Notes under the pieces: generated by a model
The model's input: only the letters and a program-made list of their open reading frames with translations
Database searches by the model: none
What the model was told of the DNA's origin: nothing
Shown: piece after piece, positions 12,986 to 33,325 of the stretch
Layout: the number at the start of each line of letters is the position of its first letter
Numbering within the stretch: position 1 is the first letter of the stretch
Program-made: the position numbers and the translations under genes
Assembly: GCF_024713975.1 (NCBI RefSeq)
Contig: NC_091106.1
Span: forward strand, 10,147,001-10,211,000
DNA length: 64,000 bases
Origin: Paralichthys olivaceus
Lineage: Eukaryota > Chordata > Actinopteri > Pleuronectiformes > Paralichthyidae
Direction: 5' to 3'

Positions 12986-15900
12986 TCTTTCAGTGGGGGG
13001 AGGAGCTCTCTTAAGCACGTCATTTTATGTGAAAACTCGTTTGCATCTCCTGTCATGAAGGAACATCCTGCTACGTCGCGTACGAACACTGAAGAAGAAC
13101 ATTATAATGTATGCTATTTCATATCTTTTCGTGAGAAACACATCATATATTTCACAGCAACAGGCTCCTGTGCATGGCCACCAATAGGGGGCGAACAATA
13201 TCAAAGCCAAATCAGGGTGAAAATGGCTTTGATTGGAACTGCAATCCCATCCCTGACCTCTGCACTATACTATAGACGGGAGGAAAATTAAAGAAAAAAA
13301 CAACATTAAGTGTGTTAGTAAAGTGTATGGCCACTGTACGTACCAGAACACCTCTGCATTTATTATACTGGAGGGATGAATGCCATTATTTCAGAAGATA
13401 TGTGTTTGTGTTTTGACAGTGGTGGTAGGGAGCGCTATATAATAGGCTGGGTGGAGATCTGGTGACTATGAAGGCCACTGCACATGATACACATCATTTA
13501 ATAACGTACACATATGGATGGGGGCATCATTGTCCTTTTTCTCTACTCGTTATTAAGGCATTTCCTTTAATTTGTCACCCGTCTGTAGCTGCTAACATAA
13601 GGAGGTTAAGATGATGAGATCATTGCGTCAGACAAACCTACAGGCATGCTATGGTTTAATATGTCTGAAGAACTGAATGCCTTTAAAGAAAAGATAATTT
13701 TCAGTCTACAGGAGGAGCTGAATTCGCCTGCAGTTCAATATCTTCTTTTCAGAGAAAATAACAAAAGGATACATCTATAACAAGAAGCATCATCACATTG
13801 TTTCACAGAGAATTTTCGTCGTCATCCTAAAATAAAGCCAGAGCTTTCTCCTCCCACTGTTGCTGTAATGCCCCCCTGCTCCCTTGATGGCAAGGCAGGG
13901 TAGACTGCATGCTGTGGTATGCCCTCAGTAGAAATTTGTGAATGTGTAGGAGCATTATTGCAATTTTGTACTTAATTGGACACTTTTATTTGCCACATCT
14001 AGCTGAAGTCTCACCCCCCCTTAATCAGTTAAATCAAAGCATATATTTGTGTTGTCCATTTTTGGGGGGGTGGGGGGTTGTCACTGAAGAAACCCTTTGT
14101 CGGCTTCACTTAGTGTTCTGTTCAGGGTTAGGAGTGGTGGCCCTCTCTTCGCTCCCCATTTATGTCTCCAAAAAAAAAAAAAAAAAGGTGTCAAAGCCAG
14201 TTATGCAGCTGTAGATCACATCTGCAGAGGGGAAGCACAACAACATGATGCCCCCCCCCTGCACACAGACACAACATCGTGTGCATGCACGTGTGTGAGC
14301 AGTTGGCTGAATCCTGCTGAGGAGGTTCTAGTGTTTAACTCTGGATTTATTCTAGTAATAAAATGCATGGTTTTGGGTCAAATCAGAAGTTATGCCAAAG
14401 CAGGATTCGGTCCAGTCATTTACTGTGTGTGTGTGTTCACTCCAAGGGAAACTGTGCCTTTTGGATGATTAATGGTTTAAAGGTTCAGTGTGTAGAATTC
14501 AGTGAGATCTAGTGGTGAAGTTGCATGTTGCAGTTTAATTCCTATCACTTCACCCTCCCCTTCCAGACATGAAACAGAACCTGTGGCAGCCTTCAGTTGT
14601 CATAAAAACTTAAAAGGTGTTTGTTCGTCCAGTTAAGACGACTGTAAAAAACATGGCAGCCTCCATAAAGAGGACCTGCTCCCAATGTAAATATAATGTA
14701 TTTCAATATAAAGGGCCCATTCTAGGGTAAAGAAAACAACATTTGTACAATTTAGATGGAACACACTAGTGAAAACAACTAGGATTATTTTATATTCAAT
14801 TTCTGCCAATAGATACCTTTCACCTAAATCGTACACACTGGACCTTTAAATGGTGTAACCCATATAGCAACAACAGCAGCAGTGAGAAAGTGAATCTCTT
14901 ATTTAGAAAACCACCATCATAAAAAGGGTTAAATCACAATGTTTGGAACCAGAAATCCATCTTGCTGTGTGCATGCGTGTGCGTGCACGTACATGTACAT
15001 AGGATCCAGGTTGACAAATGGTGAGGGGCAAAGTTCAGATCCACACATTAATGAATACTTTGCCCTTAATCCCTGCCCATCCCACTTCATAGCCGTCATT
15101 AGCTCTAAATCCACACGCACACACACTAACTTACACACACAAAGCGACGACGGCGACAGTGTTTCCTTGGAGACGTACTGTGTCAGGTGAGAGAGTTGAG
15201 GCCTCTCTCTGGAGTCCAATCCTCCCCTCTGCTGTTTCCACACCACACTTCTCTCCATCACCACCACCACCTCCTCTTTTCTTTTCATTACGCCATCCAC
15301 CGTTAATTTCCTTTGTTGTTCTCTTCACTTTTACTTTTTAAAAACAAAATATATCAAATATAGGGAAACTTTATTATAAAGAGGGTGTTGCATGAATGTA
15401 TGTTTACAAGGGAAATTATGTAAAAATAAAAAAGATGATTTATCCAAAAAAGAACAAAAAAACAAGCTGCAAAGATAATTTAAGAACGTTGTTTGTAGAG
15501 ATTCCTAGTTATAAAGGGCAGTGGACAGGGCTGCGTCTTTAGAAGCCGCCCTGCCAAATCTGAATTAATCCCAGCCAACCAACTGCTCCAACCTCATCCA
15601 ACCCCAGTCCCATCTTCACCTTATTTACTCCTGTGAACCAACCATCAGCGCACGTTTAAACTCCCCAGTAAGATCATTGTCCGTCCTCGTGGAGGATGGA
15701 TGGTGAAAGCTTTACATCCCCTTGACCTCCATTACTATCGTCCTGGATCTCAGTCCAAAGAAAAAGTGTCAGGTGCACTCTCATCTTATTGGGGAACACC
15801 TCCTCTCCTGTCATTTTCACTCACCCTCACCCTTGATTTTTCTTCTCCAAAAATCACATTATTACTCCAGGTTTTTAAATGTGTGTTATGTTTTGGATAT

Positions 15901-17600
15901 CTTGTTTGTGTGCACTTACATTAAGACATGTTTGAAAATGCCTAAAGAGTGAAGCTGAATATAGGATTGAAATGATCTTGTACTCCATCCTGACCTCTTA
16001 TTTTATTTTTGTTTCACTCAGCCTTCTTTTTTGTTTTTCTTCTGTTGACATATGATGCTGTAATGTTGGCAAAAAAGAAAAATGTAAAATCCTGTATCAT
16101 TTATGAAATATGTATAAAAGAGAAATGTAATTCAATTATCAATAAAATCCTTATCCAGTTTTTGGAGACAGTGGTCCACTTGCAGTTTTCTGTTCTCTCT
16201 GTGATTAATGGATGTTATGCAGATACTGTATTTACAACATGCTTTTCAAGGTCTTGACCATCTCCTCCGTCTCTCCTTGGCCTCCAGCTCTCCTTGCACA
16301 GGACATCCTATGAGATAGACCTGTGGAGATTAACTGTGTGTACAATAGCCACACGAAGCAACAGGCTAAAAATCTGAAAGTTTAAAAATAGGTAGGAGGT
16401 TATGTTTTAGTCTGCGGCGGTTTGCATGACGCAAGGAAGAACCCAAAACTTGTTGGGGTGGATCAGAAAGTTGACCCAGTATTTTTGTGTGAATTTGGCA
16501 AGGAATGGAAAGGATGTTTATGAAACAAATGGGATATCTGTAGAGAGCTATGAAGAGATGAAGTTTTGTGCAGCTCTGGTTTATGCTCTTTTTAGATGGA
16601 CAAAAAAGGTACAAACCCATTCAATTATGACTGAAACATTTCAGTCTGGGCTAAGGTGGTGGACCAACATATTAACATTATCATCTATACATCATCCCAC
16701 TGGCATGGGGATTGAAAGAAAATCTGTCTTAACCTGACACTGCTGCACATTTCCCAGCAGTGAAATCACCTTAACTAAACACATTAACCTAAACATTCAT
16801 CCTTCATCCATATATAGCACTTATCCTCTGCAGAGCAGAGCTGGAGCTAATCCCAGCTGACTTGTTAAATAAATAAAAGCACAAATCAAAACCCTGAAAA
16901 CTACATCGAGCTGCATTTTAGAGCAAAGTTAAACAAAATTGAAAAGGAAGGGAGCTGTTAAAAACATAAATATATACAGCACGCTCTGCGTCACTTTACT
17001 ACCACACATTGTGCTGACTGAATCTGCCTGCGCTGTGAAGGCTTGCAGCCATGAGGCCTAACTTATTTCCACGAGTAATCCCAAACAAAGAATGGTGTGT
17101 TCCACCTCATTTCTCCTAAAAGCCTTGTGGATTAATGCCTCCATTGATTTAATTACATATGAGAAATAAAAAGTGCAAACATCAGGTTAGTGTGGACAGT
17201 CTCTAAAGAAAGCTTCAGGCCTTTACATGGAAGTCAAGTAATGATCTAGATGAGAACATGTTCACTTCACTAGCACAGCATGTCCTCGCCGAGGGTCTCA
17301 GTCAAATCTGATAAATCCTGACTGTGCAGACCCCGCCGATCCTCGAAGTGAAGGACGCTCCAGCATGACACTAAACAGATTAATTAGATCGGTTTAATGC
17401 TTCTGGAGATTAGATCATTGCTCGTAGTTTCATGCCCGTTAAATCAGAAAGGATAAGAAAGACGAGATAGACATTTAAACGTATCACAAACCCCACACAC
17501 ACTTTTTCTCAGCGTGATAGCAAAACAAAAATAAAAACACTGGAGCAGAATATGAGGAGTATTCAGTGTGAAACAATAGGAGGATGGTCTGTCCTGTTAC
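12986..17600. other. mcu-oit3 intergenic region
   Basis: No gene is supported. It contains the MITE-like element at 14476-14850, poly-A/poly-G runs near 14050-14190 and AT-rich single-copy sequence. A 103-codon frame at 16426-16737 has no recognisable domain, splice context or similarity I know. Confidence 0.55.
14476..14850. mobile_element. MITE-like element, long copy (TTTAAAGG...CCTTTAAA ends)
   Basis: It begins TTTAAAGGTTCAGTGTGTAGA and ends with the near-perfect inverted form ACACACTGGACCTTTAAA. Inner sequence (GCATGTTGCAG, CCTTCAGTT, AGATACCTTTCACCTAAATC) is shared with the shorter copy at 55787-55993. There is no open frame for a transposase, so it would be non-autonomous. I could not define a clean target duplication. 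Confidence 0.75.
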
Positions 17601-17617
17601 TGGATTTGGGGAGCAGA

Positions 17618-17630
17618 AGGTGAAAGGTCA
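17618..17630 (+). promoter_or_regulatory. DR1 nuclear-receptor site (HNF4-type) upstream of oit3
   Basis: AGGTGA-A-AGGTCA is a direct repeat with 1-bp spacing, one mismatch from the HNF4 consensus, 148 bp upstream of the oit3 start codon. OIT3 is a liver-specific gene, so an HNF4 element here makes sense. Binding is inferred. Confidence 0.5.
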
Positions 17631-17680
17631 AGGTGAGAAAGAGACATGACAATAAGACACATGCAGATAAGAGGTGACTA

Positions 17681-17687
17681 TTAAAGA
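17681..17687 (+). promoter_or_regulatory. oit3: Possible TATA-like box of oit3 (TATTAAA)
   Basis: TATTAAA about 97 bp upstream of the ATG would put transcription start near 17710 and leave a 5' UTR of about 65 nt. This is based on position and motif only. Confidence 0.3.
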
Positions 17688-17777
17688 CAGACTTCCTCTG
17701 AGGATGAACCAGAGAGGCTTCACACACACAAACATCCACACTGAGCTCCTGGTATCTTTGATTTAAATAAACACATC

Positions 17778-26924
<9,147 letters not shown>

Positions 26925-28386
26925 TCATGATGCTAACACTCAGCCAGGAACACAGCATGAGAACAGGCCAGCAGCATATAGGGCAGAATTTATCTGCGGG
27001 TAGGAGTTCTTAAAGATTAAAATGAACTAGTAATGCTCCTATCTTCCAATTTTGCATTTTGAAATTCACAGTCCCAATAATGCACTAGTTCACGCTCATT
27101 TCTTCTGTTTTCTTTTTTACCTCTTGAAAATCACCGTGTCACCTTAATATTTGACTTTAACTTAACTCTGGATAAAAAAAAAGATGTTCACATTTAATTT
27201 TATTTGGTATTTACAGCACCAAACAAATGTAGGTATATACACACAGACGCTGAGTATCTCATTTAAAATCCCACGTATAAACATATACATGCAGATATAC
27301 ACACTCCTCTCTTCTCCACCTCCAGTGTCCCTCACATCACTTTGGATTACTCAATTTCTCTTTAATGCATCTGAGTGTGTGAGTCTCATCCACTTTGCCT
27401 GGCAGCACAATTTACTGACATTAGAATGAATGGCATTTCTATTAGAAATCATTCTGAGGGGCCACAGTTCATTTGTAACAACTGCAGCATGAGGGATGTT
27501 TTTCTGGGTCACACTTTCAGGCATTTCTCAGGCTTGATTATGGCTTAAAGATTTGGTGGATTTATGAAAATGGTTTATATTTCACATCATCACTGACTTG
27601 GAAAAATACATGTGATACATACGCAGATGCTTCTTTTTTTTTTCTTGACTCATATGCTCGGTATAATCAATGGCCGGGGAGCATGTCACACATTACAGCA
27701 TGGTGGAAAAGAGATGTCGGGGCGCCGTGCCTGGAAATTATGCACATCCCTGCTTCATCACTCTGACAGTTAATCTAGAATTAATCAAGTCAGTTAATCT
27801 GCAATTAGTCGTGTATTTATCCATACAAAATAACAAATAACATACAAATAACTTACACCTAACATTAACACAGTATAGCTGTAATAGGCATCACATTTTA
27901 TCTGATGCAGATTTGAGGTTTGAGCAAACTAGTCTAATAAACGTCAAATAGCAGCAAACACTGAAACACATGTGCCATAATAATGATCCTGTGTCTTTCT
28001 GTCTAGACCATATTAATCCAACCACAATATCCTCCCCATCAGGAAATTAGTTTGGAGTAATTTATGGTAATGGAGTCATAGGGGCCAAAACATGGCCTAA
28101 AAATGAAAAAGAAAAGAGTGGAGAGTGTAATATGCATGAGTGATTCATTAAGATTCTAAAAGTCACAACCAGACACTTAATATTTGTTCGTAATTTCTAT
28201 GAATAAAACCCAAGAAACTGTTCATCTGCATTTTCCATGTATGTCTTTTTTATAAAACTCTGACTCATGAGAAATATCTCCTCTTTGACAAAGAAACCTA
28301 TAAATACTCAGAATAATCTGCGGCTAATGAGGCTGGTTATTTGCTCGTGATAGTGTCCATGCAGGGGTCGTCTATAGTTTTCTGTA
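26925..28386. other. oit3-pla2g12b convergent spacer
   Basis: oit3 (+) and pla2g12b (-) run toward each other across 1.46 kb. An ATTAAA at 27016-27021 is a candidate oit3 poly(A) signal. No other feature is visible apart from AT-rich sequence. Confidence 0.5.
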
Positions 28387-31300
28387 TCACAGTTCATCCC
28401 TCTCCTCGTCCCCGCAGACGCACGCTGCCCTCTGGCTGTTCATGTAAGGCCTGCAGCCCAGAGTCCCCACTGTTTTGTGAAGGACGTCTGCCATGGAGTC
28501 ACAGGCTGAGAGGAGAAGAGAGAGAGGGAACAAAGAAAGAGAAAAAGAAAGGAGGCAGAGATAACACAGAATTGTTATCATATTCATAACATCATATATA
28601 TTTTGCGGTGGTGGAGACAAATTCAGATCCTTTGAGAATACTCCTCTACAAGTAAGGATCCTGCATGAGTAGAAGTATTTCAGTAAAATGTACTTTATTA
28701 TGTACTTTAAACTTATACTTTTTCATACTTCAAGTATGAAAAATAAAAGTGCACTATAATGCTTTGCTATTTTATGTGATGTTTTTGGATTCATATTGCT
28801 GCTGCTTTGTACTGCTGAAGATGTTTCTCTATATGTTGAGTTCTTTAATTACAGTTGAGTAGTTAATACATAATATTCTATTAGATCATCATATGTTTGT
28901 GAGAACCATGTACCTCTAGAAAGTTAACTATTCATGAGGTCTGAAAAACAGCCTGAAATACATAAAGTTTATCCTTCAGTGTATCACAAACATTCAACAT
29001 TAACACACCCAGAGACATGTGGTTCATACTGACTTCTGCAAAGTGACTAAAGCTGTCTGACAATGGTATGGGAGTAAAAAGTACAATATTTGTATAAAGT
29101 TGCATAAACATAAAGCACAAGTACCTCAACTATACAGTACTTGAGTAAATATACGTAGTTACTGTCCACCACTGATATTTTGCCACAGTACAGTCAAGAA
29201 AAGGGGAGGAGTAACTATTTGCAAACTTCTCACCTTGTACCTGCGACACAAAGCCCAGGCTCTTCCTGAGGTCAGAGCAGATGTCGAGCAGACACGAGCG
29301 AAACACAGCATCACAGTCGTTCTTGCTCGTGCCGCAAGTGTCGTAGCACATGTCGAGCTGGTCACAGCATTTTGTCATGACAGGGACCCCGAGGTCGAGC
29401 TGTGAAAAGAAAGAACTTTATTGTGTCAGTGCAGCACTAATAGATCGAGCATTTTTCTAAATCAGGGGCCATGAAGGGGCCACAATTTACACAGACAAGC
29501 CAGTTATATGTTAATCAAACATGTACAGCTCCTGGTGCAGTAAAGCCTCGTTCACACTACATGAGTTTCAGCCCAGTTTACCCACAAAAGCACTGATTGG
29601 TGCTCAATTAGCTAAGTGTTAAGTCTTTAGAGGTTCGCCATTCTGATCAGATTTACAACCTCCTGGAAATCTTGTCAGAGTCTGCGACTACTCAAGCCAA
29701 CTCCAGCCACTCAGAGCACAAGAGATAACCAGACTGTTTGTCGGATTCAGTGTGGCATCAATTTGTTTTTCTTATGCCCAAGCCGCTCTCTATTCTTTCA
29801 CCGCCACTAGCTGGATGTATCATTCTACAGCAGGATGATCACCAGATTCACTGTTTTCATGACTTAACGTAGTTTGGAGACCAGTTGGAGGATTGTGTAG
29901 TGTGTGACCCTCTGTTTTCACCAGTCATATAATGTGAACTTATGCGAAATTGTCATATTTATAGTTAGTATTGTTAGTAAACAACTATTTTACAAAAGAT
30001 TACTGACAGGACAGGGGCACTTCAGGGGCCCGTCAGTTTTTAGCCCCACCTCTGGATCTGCCCCTGTCCTGCTAATTAGTTCAGTCTGCTAATACAGATG
30101 TATTATATGGGTTTAATAGTGTAGTTATGGGCTGTTGGTGCTTGGAAACAGGCCACCTACAGCTTCATTCACCTGGAATCCCACCAGAGACGAGCTGCAG
30201 CCATTGGGCTCCGGGAGCTGGTAGCCGGCGCGAGGCCGAGGAGTTTCTCCTAAAAGAACAAAAACAAAGAAGTGAGCTGAATGTGTAAACGTGAACAAAG
30301 TAATGTCATCACGTCCTCCCAGTCACAGGATATCTGTGTTCTTAGGTGTTCATCTCTTCAAAGATAAGATGTAACTTCTGTTTGAGAACATCAGTATTGA
30401 TTGTGTAACTGTAGGTACAGTCTGATAAACAGAACGCAGGCAGGTTTCAGTATCAGCAGCTTCAGGGCAGAGTACGTTATCTTGGATCGAGACATTAGTG
30501 GTTGATAAACTGACAGAAGCATTGATTCAATCTGCAAGTTCAAGTGAGCTGATCAAATAAACACACATGAAGACAACATAATAATGATTGGAAATCCTGC
30601 TTTGGAAAAACCTGAACATCCATTTGTCTCTGTGTCTCCTAAATGACTTTTTCCCCCGGGACACTTAATATTAGTTTTTTCTCTGAAACTCAACACTCAG
30701 TCTTACCATATCTGCAGCGGTACTGGCACACACCATCTTGACCCCCCACCAGCTCCACCAGGGAATCAAAGTATCCGTGCATCGTCTGGAAACTATTCCT
30801 AATCGAGTGGAGGCCCCAACTGCTTTTATCTTCATTAGCTGAGGGTGTGTCCAGGGAGCGTTTTGTCTCGACCGGTGTGATCTCATTCCCCTCTTCCTCA
30901 GGGGAAGGTAGCTTCTGGGTGACAGCTTCCTCAGCGAGGGCCTCCTCAACGAGGGTCTCCTCAGGGAGGGTCTCCTTAACAAGGGCCTCCTCAGTGGGGG
31001 TCTTCTCAGGGAGGCTCTCCTCAACGAGGGCCTCTTCAGCGAAGGTCTCCTCAGCGAGGGTCTGCTCAACAAGGGCCTCCTCAGCGAGGGTCTCCACAGC
31101 ATTGGAGTCTCCGGCAGGTACGTCACTGTCTGCCCCCGGCTCTTCAGCAGCGGCACCATCTGCTACGAGGACATCCACTTCATTGTTGTCAGCTGCTGGT
31201 TGATCCACTGCCAGTATTTCTTCTGCCTTCTCAGCTGCAGGAGCATCATCCTCCTGTTCCACTGGAGCAGCAGTTACATCTTCTCCAGCTGCATCCACAG

Positions 31301-31475
31301 AGGCAGCTGCAACAGCACCATCACTAAGAGCTGCTGGATTTACAACAGGGGCCTCCTCCTCCTCCACTGTCTTCTCCTCCTCCACCTCCTTTGCTTGAGC
31401 CTGGTAGTGGCCTAAAGTGGCACACATGGCAACAGACACGCAGAGGAGGAGCAGGGCCAGATTTCGAAGCAGCAT
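28387..31475 (-). CDS. pla2g12b: Group XIIB secretory phospholipase A2-like protein with a long acidic insert
   Basis: PLA2G12B acts in the secretory pathway of liver and intestine, where it supports loading of triglyceride onto lipoproteins; it has no phospholipase activity. Exons (minus): 31475-30707, 30249-30173, 29399-29234, 28505-28387, 376 aa against 195 in human. All junctions close. Signal peptide: [18 protein letters not shown]. Residues about 19-217 are Ala/Glu-rich and have no counterpart in mammals; residues about 127-186 are a degenerate 5-residue repeat ([10 protein letters not shown]). The conserved core follows: [62 protein letters not shown]. The catalytic His of the CCxxHDxC motif is Leu (residue 297), as known for this subfamily. 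The protein ends ERDEL, an ER-retrieval-like tail. An upstream in-frame ATG (31631) is less likely because it would bury the signal peptide. Confidence 0.95.
28606..29174. mobile_element. hAT-type MITE in pla2g12b intron 3
   Basis: The ends CGGTGGTGGA (28606) and, inverted, CAGTGGTGGAC (29174) are the terminal repeats of a hAT family common in fish. The element is flanked by a perfect 8-bp duplication, ATATTTTG at 28598-28605 and again at 29175-29182, the hAT target-site length. Inside are characteristic phrases such as ACTTGAGTAAATATAC. It has no transposase frame, so it is non-autonomous. It fills 569 of the 728 bp of the intron. Confidence 0.9.
29544..29940. mobile_element. Degenerate MITE-like element in pla2g12b intron 2
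   Basis: The left end GTTCACACTACATGAGTT and the inverted right end GTTCACATTATATGACTG match at about 14 of 18 positions. The spacing (about 400 bp) and the end sequence resemble a fish DNA element. I could not find a target duplication, so the call is tentative. Confidence 0.4.
30920..31100 (-). repeat. pla2g12b: 15-bp coding minisatellite in pla2g12b exon 1
   Basis: About twelve diverged 15-bp units, on the plus strand of the type CTCCTCAGCGAGGGT, encode the pentad E-[TA]-L-[AVP]-E. The period of 15 keeps the frame, so unit gain or loss changes only the length of the acidic stretch. Confidence 0.9.
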
Positions 31476-31588
31476 GGTGTTAAAGTGGTGGCAATCCAGG
31501 CAGAGGAAGCTCCACGCAGGACGAGGTGTTGTTAAACAGTGAGGGACAAAAACACACTGTGCCACTGGTGTCTCTGTCAGCCAGAGAG

Positions 31589-31601
31589 CAGACTTTGACC
31601 T
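31589..31601 (-). promoter_or_regulatory. DR1 / HNF4-type site, proximal, upstream of pla2g12b
   Basis: On the minus strand: AGGTCA-A-AGTCTG, a DR1 that resembles the HNF4-preferred CAAAGTCCA form. It is 114-126 bp upstream of the pla2g12b ATG. Confidence 0.45.
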
Positions 31602-31643
31602 GTGATTAGGTCCCAGCAGACAGCGAGGCACTCTATCACGTCA

Positions 31644-31656
31644 GGGGCAAAGGTCA
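31644..31656 (+). promoter_or_regulatory. DR1 / HNF4-type site, strong, upstream of pla2g12b
   Basis: GGGGCA-A-AGGTCA is a near-perfect HNF4 DR1 element about 170 bp upstream of the pla2g12b ATG. PLA2G12B has been reported as an HNF4A target in mammals, so this is a credible conserved control site. Occupancy is inferred. Confidence 0.6.
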
Positions 31657-33325
31657 CCCCATTATCAATCCTAAGAACTCTTATTCTCTTATTCTTCTAA
31701 TCTACTCATTCCCTGTGATTCCCTATCACATTCAATTGATGCATTTTTATCCACAAAGCTATAATTGAAGTTTAATGACACGATCCTGGAGCAAACATTT
31801 TTTATAAAAGTATTCCCTTTAACATTTGACGCCTCGAGTGCTGGCATTTCAGCCTGTGACCTTTCATCAAGATATCACACACTTCAAACGATCTTCAGTG
31901 GGTTTTGATAAAGGTCACACTTCAGCACTGAGAATACGTTCAGAGACACAACTAAACATTTTCATGTTCATTTGTCGAGAGAGCATTGGGTGGATTTTTC
32001 AGACTAACCTGCTCTAATGCAGACGTCACTGTGTACAAGTCTTTTCTAATGTGCACCTGCTGCCCTCTGGTGTTTGAACTGTAATGTGCATCCAATACTG
32101 GAAATTGAATTGTTCTTTTCGGTTTGTCCTCCCCAAAAAGAGAGGTTTGTTTTTCTGATACCAGCAGTAAGTTCTGATAAGGGAGTTTTTCTTCCACTGC
32201 CTTTGTGAAAATGAATATCAATGATTTCCTTTTGCATCATGGATCCATACAGAATAAATCAGAAAAAGGTGGCTGATAATATGCAGAACTTTTGTTCAGT
32301 TCATTAGAAAGTTAAAGTTTGTCATATTAACAAATACTTACAGGGATGTCCTGGGTCACTAAAACAAATATACATGTTTGAAGTGTTAAACTTACTATTG
32401 TTCTTTCACAGTAAAGTGAGTGGAAACTGTGAGACCTGAATTCCTCTTGTATGAAACACCACATGTGCATGTGATCACTTTGTCTGAATCACTTCTAAAA
32501 ATAAATGTCAGTGTTCACTGCTAAAAAAAAAGAGCAGATTAAATTCCAATTTCAAGGTAATTGCTCTAGTTGTGCTCAAATATTTTCATTTTTATCATTT
32601 ATATGACACTTAAATTGTATTACTCCACTACTTCAATATGACAGCTATGGTAGAATAATATTAGTCTTAATACTAGTATATCAGAAGTTACCGAAATGAA
32701 AGTTTTAGTATAACATGATTCTGTAAAATATACTGCATCATTAGAGGTCAAACTATACAACTGTGTATAAAGTAGCAAATATTAACTTCACATCAGCCTA
32801 ATGCAACATTTAAATCCTGTAAGATGTCTCATTAGTAACAATTGCAATAGCAACAGCTATGATCTGATCATCTTCTGGTAAAGACTTAACTAAACTAAAC
32901 TGAAATGAGAAGGGGGTGTAATCAAGTTGTTGCTGGTTGTCAAAGATGTGAAATAAATAAATAAATAAGTTGAAAAACTTTTTATTCAAATTACACTTTA
33001 ACAAATTCAACCTGTGTGACTTTATAGTAATCTCTAGGGACGATTCTCTGGTTTACTTGTTGATGAAGCTATTTGCTCTCTGTCTGTAGATCACTCTGTA
33101 TTTCATTCCACAGTGTCCTATTGGTAAATACAGAACAGAGGAGAGAAGAAGAAAATAAGAGTCACTTGATCTCTGTAATCAACAGCAAAGTCCTGCAATC
33201 AGCTGTGACATCAGTGCAACATTACATGTACCGTCTTATGGTCTTGCTTGACTTCTCTCTATTCAGCACCATGTTGATTTTGTGCTCCAGATTCTTTAGG
33301 GAAAAATACAGAGTAACAAAAAACA
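31657..33325. other. Spacer between pla2g12b and the C6orf118-like gene
   Basis: AT-rich spacer with no gene. Around 32615-32665 a fragment (ATTACTCCACTAC, TGACAGCTATGG) resembles the inside of the hAT-type MITE family. In human the genes on either side are on different chromosomes, so the evolutionary junction of the two blocks lies here. Confidence 0.5.

Noticed and set aside
16426..16737. A 103-codon plus frame between mcu and oit3
   Set aside because: No recognisable domain, promoter, splice sites or similarity; this length is expected by chance in 64 kb.
30920..31100. CRISPR-like array
   Set aside because: Units are contiguous without spacers, coding, and the genome is eukaryotic.
30671..31203. 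Other-frame proteins over the pla2g12b repeat ([13 protein letters not shown] minus frame, SSARVSSTR-type plus frame)
   Set aside because: The 15-bp period keeps all frames open. The frame that has the signal peptide and the conserved PLA2G12B core is the real one.
30690..31631. A longer pla2g12b start at 31631
   Set aside because: It would place about 52 unrelated residues before a typical signal peptide; the ATG at 31475 starts directly with it.
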